Below, piece after piece: positions 9,694 through 16,560 of a DNA stretch of 41,938 nt (position 1 is the first letter of the stretch; every line of letters begins with the position of its first letter). A program made the position numbers and the translations under genes. This stretch comes from Calditrichota bacterium (GTDB lineage Bacteria > Electryoneota > AABM5-125-24 > Hatepunaeales > Hatepunaeaceae), in contig JABGPL010000033.1 of assembly GCA_018644935.1 (NCBI GenBank), forward strand, positions 1 through 41,938. Reading direction: 5' to 3'. Under the pieces are notes generated by a model, which ran no database searches, was not told the origin of the DNA, and worked only from the letters and a program-made list of their open reading frames with translations.

Positions 9694-10377
9694 TTAATGT
9701 TCGACATCAGTAACCCCCTCGACCGTCCAGAGTTTGCCTAAAAGCGGTCTCACGTCCTCAAGCTCATTTGAACCCTGTATTGTGAGTTTAACTCCAGCAG
9801 CTCCCTGCTCAGCGTGGAAACCCATTAGCTGAACTCCGTGTGTTTCAAGAATATTGCTAATCTTCTCTCGAAGAGCTGAATCGTCATTTCTAACTATAAG
9901 TTTCAAAAGCAGTTTGTCCGGTTGACTTGTGAACCCTTTCTCTAACCACTGTAACATAGTCATTATCAGTAGAACCAATCCTGTTACCAATAGAGCAAGT
10001 AACCATAAATCCAGACCGATAATTATACCAATAGCACCTACCATCCAGATACTAGATACGTCCTGCATTCCAGCAGATTTGTCAGTTGAGTTTCCAATTA
10101 AGATACCGGCACACAGAATTGCCATTCCAATCACCAAAAATGAGGCCATTTGGTTGGGATCACAAATGATTGATAAATCAGAGTTCAATGAAATTAGTTC
10201 CGGGATATTTAAATACATCACTATCCCAATACAAACAAGAATATTATTCCTCAAACCTGATACTCGATGACGAGTCCCTCCTGCGAGTCCGATCAACCCA
10301 CCGCAGATGAAGGCTACAGTCATTTCAAACAGAAATCCAGGTACAACTATAGCAGTTTTTGTAATTGCTTCAAACAT
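9694..10377 (-). CDS. MgtC/SapB family membrane protein
   Basis: A 227-residue protein. The N-terminal 145 residues hold about five hydrophobic segments with the family's hallmark GGLIGLAGGTRHRVSGLRNN region, and the C-terminal 80 residues form a soluble ACT-like domain. The best-known family members support growth in low magnesium or inhibit the F-type ATPase; many members have no known role, so I do not assign one. The ATG has GAGG 8 bases upstream. It is the last gene of a leftward operon (leuC, acyP, HAD, this gene), with 13 bases between the HAD stop and its start. Confidence 0.85.
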   Translation of the reverse strand: MFEAITKTAIVVPGFLFEMTVAFICGGLIGLAGGTRHRVSGLRNNILVCIGIVMYLNIPELISLNSDLSIICDPNQMASFLVIGMAILCAGILIGNSTDKSAGMQDVSSIWMVGAIGIIIGLDLWLLALLVTGLVLLIMTMLQWLEKGFTSQPDKLLLKLIVRNDDSALREKISNILETHGVQLMGFHAEQGAAGVKLTIQGSNELEDVRPLLGKLWTVEGVTDVEH

Positions 10378-10390
10378 ATACAGACCTCAA

Positions 10391-11239
10391 TCACTCATCC
10401 CAGGGATAACCCATATCCACAATGATATCTGTAGAATCAGGCTTATCTCCCGAAACGATGTTATCACCAATTTCGGGTTTAAATTCTGGCTTAAATTCTG
10501 GCTTTGGTTCAAAACCGGGATTGGGTACGAATTCGGTAACCTGCCTGTGAATTACATTAAGAAACCTCTCCCAGTCTGTAAAATCGTCAAAAATGGCATT
10601 TGGGCGATGGTGACTCAATTGCTCAACTCCAAATACACCAGTAGCAACTGAAATCGTATTGATTCCTAATTGTTGCCCGGCATTTATGTCATTTGGTGTA
10701 TCGCCAATTACCCAGGTTTCTTTAATTGAAAATGGTACCCGGTAATGTGCTTGAGCTCTTCTGAATGCGAGCTCAATAATTTTTGCCCTGTCCATACTGT
10801 CGCTTCCAAACCCACCAATAGGAAAATGGCTAATTACTCCAAGACTGTGCAGTTTCAAAAAAGCACTTGGCTCAATATTACCTGTTTCGAGAGCTAAAAA
10901 GACTTTCTTGTCGTCCTTCAGTTTTTGCAACAGCCTCTTAACGCCAGGGAGTAACATTGGTTTGCTTGAGTTATTTAGCTGAATCCCCAGGTGGATGATG
11001 TACTTCTCACAAAACCGTTCGAATTCCTCCGCACCGTTTTCGTAGGGTATATTATTGTTTTGAAGGATCTTTGAAAAAATCAACTGGTCGGTCAACCCAA
11101 ATGGTTCAATCCCGTTAGTTGAGTTCTTAACTCCGTAAAGCTCCTCGATAGCCAATTCAAATGCTACACCTGTCAAACCTCCTGTAGACATTAGCGTACC
11201 GTCAATGTCAAATATCAGGAGTTTTGGTTGTTCACTCAA
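10391..11239 (-). CDS. HAD-superfamily hydrolase (phosphoglycolate-phosphatase-like)
   Basis: A 282-residue HAD phosphatase. Motif I is FDIDGT (about residues 10-15), with an inserted alpha-helical cap, a central Lys/Thr region (FLALETGN) and the acidic motif GDTPNDINAG. The start is TTG at 11239, supported by AGGAC 7 bases upstream; upstream codons reach a stop quickly and the next ATG would delete motif I. The last 45 residues are an unusual tail with PNPGFEPKPEFKPEFKPE repeats and an acidic end not expected in the family. Substrate unknown. It lies 9 bases from acyP in the leuC operon. Confidence 0.85.
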   Translation of the reverse strand: MSEQPKLLIFDIDGTLMSTGGLTGVAFELAIEELYGVKNSTNGIEPFGLTDQLIFSKILQNNNIPYENGAEEFERFCEKYIIHLGIQLNNSSKPMLLPGVKRLLQKLKDDKKVFLALETGNIEPSAFLKLHSLGVISHFPIGGFGSDSMDRAKIIELAFRRAQAHYRVPFSIKETWVIGDTPNDINAGQQLGINTISVATGVFGVEQLSHHRPNAIFDDFTDWERFLNVIHRQVTEFVPNPGFEPKPEFKPEFKPEIGDNIVSGDKPDSTDIIVDMGYPWDE

Positions 11240-11248
11240 AAGTTTGTC

Positions 11249-11521
11249 CTAAAAAAGAATTGTAAAAGTTTGCCATTCCTGAGTGGAATCCTCCCATTTT
11301 TCATGTATGCCATCAACTCTACTAATACCATTCCCTTTCCGCATGATTTGCACCAAATCTAAAATCCTACTCTCTGCCCCTTCCACATATACGTCCACGG
11401 ATCCATCAGAGAGATTTTTAACTGTCCCCGTGAGCCCCAGCTGTATAGCTGAATCTCTCACAAACCACCGGAAACTGACCCCCTGAACACGACCTTCAAC
11501 AATGAAGTGAGCTTTTTTCAT
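11249..11521 (-). CDS. acyP: Acylphosphatase
   Basis: Hydrolyses acyl phosphates such as acetyl- or carbamoyl-phosphate. The ACT-like ferredoxin fold carries the family signature GRVQGVSFRWFV, with catalytic Arg18 and Asn36 (VKNLSDGSV), and the typical 90-residue length. I chose the ATG at 11521 (MKKAHF) for family length and the GATGAG upstream. In-frame ATGs at 11530 and 11536 and a TTG at 11545 overlapping the leuC stop are alternatives. It lies directly behind leuC. Confidence 0.9.
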   Translation of the reverse strand: MKKAHFIVEGRVQGVSFRWFVRDSAIQLGLTGTVKNLSDGSVDVYVEGAESRILDLVQIMRKGNGISRVDGIHEKWEDSTQEWQTFTILF

Positions 11522-11541
11522 ATTACTCATCTGCATAAAAT

Positions 11542-12810
11542 TCAATCAAGTTCTGAATTATACTCATCTAATGTCGGTATCTTTCCGGAAATTGCAACCA
11601 TGGCAGCAACTTTCGGATTACTCAGGTAAACCTCTGCCGAAGTGGAACCCATCCTGCCCTTGAAATTCCTATTAGTTGTCGCAAGACACCTCTCTCCCGG
11701 GGCAAGTATACCTTGATGCGCTCCGAGGCAAGGTCCACAGCCCGGATTCAGGACTAATGCACCAGCTTCAACAAATGTCTTCAGTAAACCAAGTTCCATT
11801 GCTTCCAAATAAATTGATCTGGACCCAGGAATAACGAGCAATCTGATATCACTCGATACTTGTTTGCCGTCCATGATATTTGCTGCAATTTCAAGATCAT
11901 CTATCCTGCCATTGGTGCATGAACCTATCACAACCTGATTTATATCTAAACCTGAAACTTCAGAAATAGGAACAACGTTATCAACCCGGTGTGGAATAGC
12001 AATCTGAGGAACTAACTTTGAAGCATCAACAATTAATTCTCTTGAATAGACAGCATCATTGTCGGCGTAAACAGGTTGATATGGTCTATCTGCGAGAGAG
12101 GACACATATTTCACAGTTTTTTCATCAGCAGGTACAGTTGCGAACTTAGCTCCCATCTCCATAGACATGTTGCAGACAGTAAACCTGCCTGAAACTGACA
12201 TAGATTCTATTGTGGGACCGTAATACTCAATAGCCATATAATCAGCACCTTTAGCACTGACTTGTCCAATTATGTATAGGATTAGATCTTTCGGACCAAC
12301 ACCACCTGGAAATTCACCGTTGACAACTACCTTTAGCGTGTCCGGAACTCGAAGCCAGATTTCACCTGTCGCCCATAGTGCAGCCATTTCAGTTGCACCA
12401 ATGCCCGATGATATTGCACCTACACATCCATAACTTGTGGTATGCGAATCCGTCCCAAGTACCAGTTCACCCGGTAATACATGACCTTTTTCGACCATAA
12501 CCTGATGACAGATCCCTTCACGGACATCATAAAAATTCTGTATATTCTGTTCTTTTACAAATTCTCGAATCGATTTATGTGCAGTCGCAGTCTGCTCTGA
12601 CTCAGCAGGTACACGATGATCTAGTGGGATAATGATCTTTGATGGATCGAAAACATTTTTCGCACCAATTTGGCGGAATTGACGAATTACAAGCCCTGCA
12701 TTGTCATGTGACATTACCATATCAGGTTTCGCAGTCACGAGTTGACCTGGAAAAACTTCCCCCAAACCTGCTTTTTGAGCAAGTATTTTCTCACATATTG
12801 TGTGTGGCAT
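11542..12810 (-). CDS. leuC: 3-isopropylmalate dehydratase large subunit / aconitase family
   Basis: A 422-residue 4Fe-4S hydro-lyase of the short LeuC/HacA type. The cluster-ligand regions GSCTNG and NPGCGPCLGAHQG supply three cysteines, and the substrate loop GTDSHTTSYGCVG is intact. The ATG has AGGA close upstream. The family includes isopropylmalate isomerase (leucine biosynthesis), homoaconitase and related methyl-malate isomerases; sequence alone does not separate them. All need a separate small subunit (LeuD), which is absent from this window. First gene of a four-gene leftward operon and divergent from proS. Confidence 0.85.
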   Translation of the reverse strand: MPHTICEKILAQKAGLGEVFPGQLVTAKPDMVMSHDNAGLVIRQFRQIGAKNVFDPSKIIIPLDHRVPAESEQTATAHKSIREFVKEQNIQNFYDVREGICHQVMVEKGHVLPGELVLGTDSHTTSYGCVGAISSGIGATEMAALWATGEIWLRVPDTLKVVVNGEFPGGVGPKDLILYIIGQVSAKGADYMAIEYYGPTIESMSVSGRFTVCNMSMEMGAKFATVPADEKTVKYVSSLADRPYQPVYADNDAVYSRELIVDASKLVPQIAIPHRVDNVVPISEVSGLDINQVVIGSCTNGRIDDLEIAANIMDGKQVSSDIRLLVIPGSRSIYLEAMELGLLKTFVEAGALVLNPGCGPCLGAHQGILAPGERCLATTNRNFKGRMGSTSAEVYLSNPKVAAMVAISGKIPTLDEYNSELD

Positions 12811-13178
12811 AAAATCCTGTCTCCAAAGTATCTCTGATAGCTATACCAACTCCCGGAATTTGCCCGAAGTTAATACCAGTAGCACATTAGGGATGTTCAT
12901 CCCAATGACTTTACCTGCAATTACAACCTCTTTGCAATTATACGGAGAAATCTAAAAACTCTCGCGTGAAAATTGCCAGAAGATAAATATAAACAATAAG
13001 TAATTACATTTTCAATGTCTGAAAGCAAAGTTCATCGAAATTGTAAGTTTATTTGTAAATTAGACAGGCAACAGAGAAGACACTATTCAGTTTCCTAAAG
13101 TGACCAGAGTGAGCTTGCAAATGATGTGTGTTTAGATTAACTTATTGTTTGGTATTTTTCCCAAAAATCAATGTTCCC
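12811..13178. other. Divergent intergenic region between leuC and proS
   Basis: About 370 bp, AT-rich near proS. It must hold promoters for both directions, but I cannot pick convincing -35/-10 pairs. A short perfect inverted repeat, GGGATG-TT-CATCCC, lies at 12890-12903. A GTG at 13128 could extend proS by 17 residues. I see no T-box antiterminator or tRNA-like leader. Confidence 0.6.
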
Positions 13179-14870
13179 ATGAAACGTACAAATTATTTCG
13201 CTCCAACATTGCGGGAATATCCCTCAGATGCAATAGCTACCTCACACAAACTTATGCTTCGAGCAGGTTTGATTCGTATGGTTTCAGCAGGGATTTATTC
13301 TTATCTCCCGCTCGGTTGGTCCGCAGTTCAAAAGACAAGCAGGATTGTCCGCGAAGAGATGAATCGAATTGGCGGTCAGGAATTACTCTTGCCTTCAATG
13401 ACACCGATAAACCTCTGGAACGAAACTGGTCGAAACAAGGATTTCGGTGATGAGATGTTCCGTCTCTCTGACCGCAAAGGACAAATCTACAGCCTCGCCC
13501 CAACACATGAGGAAATTATCTGTTCAACTGCGCGTGGGCAAATTCGAAGCTGGCGCGATTTACCACAGATTTGGTATCAGATCCAAACCAAATTCAGGGA
13601 TGAGCCGAGACCACGCGGTGGGATGCTTAGAGCCAGACAATTCTTGATGAAGGATGCTTATTCACTTGATCGAGATGAAAACGGGCTTAATCGAAGCTAT
13701 GAAATGCATCAGACTGCTTATAATAGAATATTTGAGCGGTGTGGTTTGAATTTCTTTGTAGTAGGGGCATCATCCGGGTTAATGGGCGGCGGTCAATCAC
13801 AGGAATTCATGATTGAATCAGAAGCTGGAGAGGATGAAATTGTTCGGTGTGAACATTGTGGATATTCCTCTAATATCGAAGTCGCCAGCTCAAAATCCGA
13901 ACCGATATCTTGCGGTAAAGCCGAAACTCTGCGAGAAGTTTCCACCCCTGATCAGCGAACAGTTGAGGAAGTATCAAAATTCCTTGGAGTACCGCAAAGT
14001 CGAATGATTAAAACACTTATTTACTTCGCGGGTAAGAAACCAGTTATTGCACTCGTCTCAGGTGAAGACGAGCTCTCAGAATCGAAATTCACAAGGATTG
14101 CAGGTGATCAGGTTCGACCGGCTGATGGGGAGGAAGTCCTTGAATACATGAAAGCCGAGATCGGTTTCCTTGGACCTCATGGCAATCACAAACTCCCAAT
14201 CTTTGCAGATTTTCGGCTTAAGAACACAATTGGGATGGTAACTGGAGCGAATCGCACTGATTATCATGTGATGGGGCTTGATCTTGAACGTGATGTTAAA
14301 CCAACCGAATATGCTGACCTGCGACGGGTTCGAGCTGGTGAAAATTGCCCGGAGTGTGAAAAAGACATCAGGATGTTTAAGGCAATCGAAATTGGACACA
14401 TTTTCAAGCTCGGGACTAAATATTCATTAGCAATGAGTGCGGATTTTCTCAATAAAAAGGGAGAAAAACTACCGATTGTAATGGGTAGCTATGGCATAGG
14501 AATAGACAGGATACTGGCAGCAAACATTGAGCAGAATGCCGACAAGGATGGGATAAGATGGCACAATTCAATAGCACCAATAGAAGTTTGTGTGATACCT
14601 CTCGCTGATGACGATAACATAGTTATTTCAGCGACGCAAATTTACTCCCAACTTAGAGAGGCAGGTTTTTCTGTATTATTGGATGACAGATCAGCCCGAC
14701 CAGGTGTAAAACTAAAAGATGCGGACCTGCTTGGCATACCTGTACACGTTGTTGTGTCTTCCCGAAATCTTAGCAAAGATCAGATTGAAATAAAGAATCG
14801 ATGGGATGGGGAACGATTTTATGTCTCACCTCAGGAAGTAAACGCTGAAGTTGAGAAGTTACTAAAATGA
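13179..14870 (+). CDS. proS: Prolyl-tRNA synthetase, bacterial type with editing domain
   Basis: Charges tRNA-Pro. The ATG at 13179 (563 aa) gives MKRTNYFAPTLREYPSDA, the usual bacterial N-terminus; the GTG at 13128 is a longer alternative. Class II motifs are present: motif 2 around FRDEPRPRGGMLRARQFLMK and motif 3 around GSYGIGIDRILAA. Between them (about residues 225-400) is the INS/YbaK-like deacylase domain that edits Ala-tRNA-Pro. The C-terminal anticodon-binding domain ends the protein. Length is normal. The following gene starts 75 bases later on the same strand. Confidence 0.96.
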   Translation: MKRTNYFAPTLREYPSDAIATSHKLMLRAGLIRMVSAGIYSYLPLGWSAVQKTSRIVREEMNRIGGQELLLPSMTPINLWNETGRNKDFGDEMFRLSDRKGQIYSLAPTHEEIICSTARGQIRSWRDLPQIWYQIQTKFRDEPRPRGGMLRARQFLMKDAYSLDRDENGLNRSYEMHQTAYNRIFERCGLNFFVVGASSGLMGGGQSQEFMIESEAGEDEIVRCEHCGYSSNIEVASSKSEPISCGKAETLREVSTPDQRTVEEVSKFLGVPQSRMIKTLIYFAGKKPVIALVSGEDELSESKFTRIAGDQVRPADGEEVLEYMKAEIGFLGPHGNHKLPIFADFRLKNTIGMVTGANRTDYHVMGLDLERDVKPTEYADLRRVRAGENCPECEKDIRMFKAIEIGHIFKLGTKYSLAMSADFLNKKGEKLPIVMGSYGIGIDRILAANIEQNADKDGIRWHNSIAPIEVCVIPLADDDNIVISATQIYSQLREAGFSVLLDDRSARPGVKLKDADLLGIPVHVVVSSRNLSKDQIEIKNRWDGERFYVSPQEVNAEVEKLLK

Positions 14871-14945
14871 AATACCGGGAACGAAATTCAAAATTACATC
14901 CGGGTAAGTCAATAAGATTAAAACCATTGCGAACAGACTCTCACA

Positions 14946-16058
14946 ATGTCAATTAAAATAAAACCGGTCCTGTCAGCAACCGACCGGGACGAATTTATTA
15001 AATTACCATACAAACTGCATAGTCGCTGGCGCGCGTGGATTGCACCTCTTTTTTCAACAGTAAAAAAAGATTTTGACCAAGCGAGACATCCTTTTTTTAA
15101 GCATGCGGATATCCAGTTGTTTTTGGCACAGGTCAATGGTCATACTCTGGGCAGAATCGCCGGTATAGTGGATCATGAGTTCATTACAGCTCGGAATAAG
15201 GCTATCGGACAATTTGGTTTTTTCGACTGTGTTGAAGACCGAGATATTTCAATCGCACTTTTCAACACCGCCTCACAATGGTTGCGAGATGAGGGAATGG
15301 TCGGAATGATAGGACCCACCAATCCATCTATTCACGGTGAAATGGGCGTCTTAATGGATTCATACGAAATACCACCATCGATCAGAATGGTATGGAATCC
15401 ACCATATTATCCGGATTTGATGGAAGGTGCTGGTTTTTCAAAAGCGATAGACCAATATGCATATCGAGTATTGAAAGACAACGTTTCCCAAAAATTGACT
15501 GAAGCAAGTGATAAAGTACTGAACAGATGCAAAGCAAGCATTCGTATACTGGATATGAAAAATCTGGATCGGGAAATTAAAATAATCAGATCAGTTTACA
15601 ATCAATCGTGGAAAAAAAGCTGGGGATTTGCTTCTATATCTTTGCCTGAGATCGATTTCTTCTTCAAGTCACTTAAACGAATTATCGATCCAAGTTTAGT
15701 CCTGATTGCAGAGGTAGAGGGCAACCCGGTCGGCTTTTCAATCTCTCTACCAGATTACAACAGCGTTTTGAAACACCTGAATGGAAGGGTTTTTCCTTTT
15801 GGATATCCTGTAATACTGTGGTATTCGCGTAAAATCAAACATCTCCGATCTGTCCTTCTCGGCGTATTACCAAATTTTCGCTATAGGGGTATAGAAACTG
15901 CTCTGTATTATAAGACCTGGGAAAACACAAAAGATAAAAAGTACGATTCATTTGAACTTTCACCGATATTTGAGGACAATAAGAAAATGATTCGAGCCGC
16001 AAAAATGATTGGAGCCGAAAAATTCAGAACATACCGGCTGTACCAGCGTCGGCTCTGA
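14946..16058 (+). CDS. GNAT-superfamily N-acetyltransferase-like protein
   Basis: A 370-residue protein with what look like two GNAT-type halves. The first (about 20-180) has FLAQVNGHTLGRIAGIVDHE and FGFFDCVEDRD, typical of acetyl-CoA-binding beta strands; the second (about 205-370) has LVLIAEVEGNPVGFSISLPD and a degenerate CoA loop (NFRYRGIETALYYKT). Similar stand-alone proteins are common and uncharacterised, and the acceptor substrate cannot be read from sequence. Probably transcribed with proS upstream and the HIT-like gene downstream. Confidence 0.75.
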   Translation: MSIKIKPVLSATDRDEFIKLPYKLHSRWRAWIAPLFSTVKKDFDQARHPFFKHADIQLFLAQVNGHTLGRIAGIVDHEFITARNKAIGQFGFFDCVEDRDISIALFNTASQWLRDEGMVGMIGPTNPSIHGEMGVLMDSYEIPPSIRMVWNPPYYPDLMEGAGFSKAIDQYAYRVLKDNVSQKLTEASDKVLNRCKASIRILDMKNLDREIKIIRSVYNQSWKKSWGFASISLPEIDFFFKSLKRIIDPSLVLIAEVEGNPVGFSISLPDYNSVLKHLNGRVFPFGYPVILWYSRKIKHLRSVLLGVLPNFRYRGIETALYYKTWENTKDKKYDSFELSPIFEDNKKMIRAAKMIGAEKFRTYRLYQRRL

Positions 16059-16118
16059 CTTTTAACTTATTGACTAGCCCCGATTTCTATAACCGAGCAG
16101 AAAAAGCAAAAAAACGCT

Positions 16119-16523
16119 ATGATAAAGAAATACGACCCAGATTGTCCACTTTGCCGTCTAGTTTTCGATAGTGAAATTCTGACCAGACTGGTCTATGAAG
16201 ATGAAAAAATAATTGTCACTGATTGTATTGTTTGCCATATACCAATGGCAGTGTTGAAGCTACATCGTTCAAGGTTCCTCGATAATGAAAAAGATCATGT
16301 CAGAAAGTACTTCAGAAAACTAATAATGGAGAATCAGGTTCCGCTTGCAGAGAACACAGATCTTCTAAGCATTTATGGAGGAGATGTCCTCATTGCCAAT
16401 CCGAAAAAAACTCCGTGGGTGATCGATTGGGAACAGCGACAAATTCCTGATCACGCTCATTGTCATCTGCGTCCGCGTTCATTTCCAAAAACCGAATATT
16501 GGGAGTCTTTATTTCGACGATAA
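16119..16523 (+). CDS. HIT-like protein
   Basis: A 134-residue protein with CPLC near the N-terminus (possible zinc-binding pair) and DHAHCHLRPR at about 114-123, which matches the histidine-triad HxHxHxx active site of HIT nucleotide hydrolases and transferases. The segment IVCHIPMAVLKLHRSRF fits the preceding HIT strand. The family hydrolyses or transfers nucleotide phosphates; no substrate can be named here. It sits 60 bases after the GNAT gene and 37 before the helicase. Confidence 0.65.
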   Translation: MIKKYDPDCPLCRLVFDSEILTRLVYEDEKIIVTDCIVCHIPMAVLKLHRSRFLDNEKDHVRKYFRKLIMENQVPLAENTDLLSIYGGDVLIANPKKTPWVIDWEQRQIPDHAHCHLRPRSFPKTEYWESLFRR

Positions 16524-16560
16524 AAAATATTAGTTTCCTCATTCTTACATCTGGATTAGA

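Noticed and set aside
9928..10270. Open frame on the opposite strand of the MgtC-like gene
   Set aside because: It is antisense to a clear membrane protein and matches no family.
13128..13178. GTG-started 17-residue extension of proS
   Set aside because: Family starts align to the ATG at 13179; the extension has no family match.
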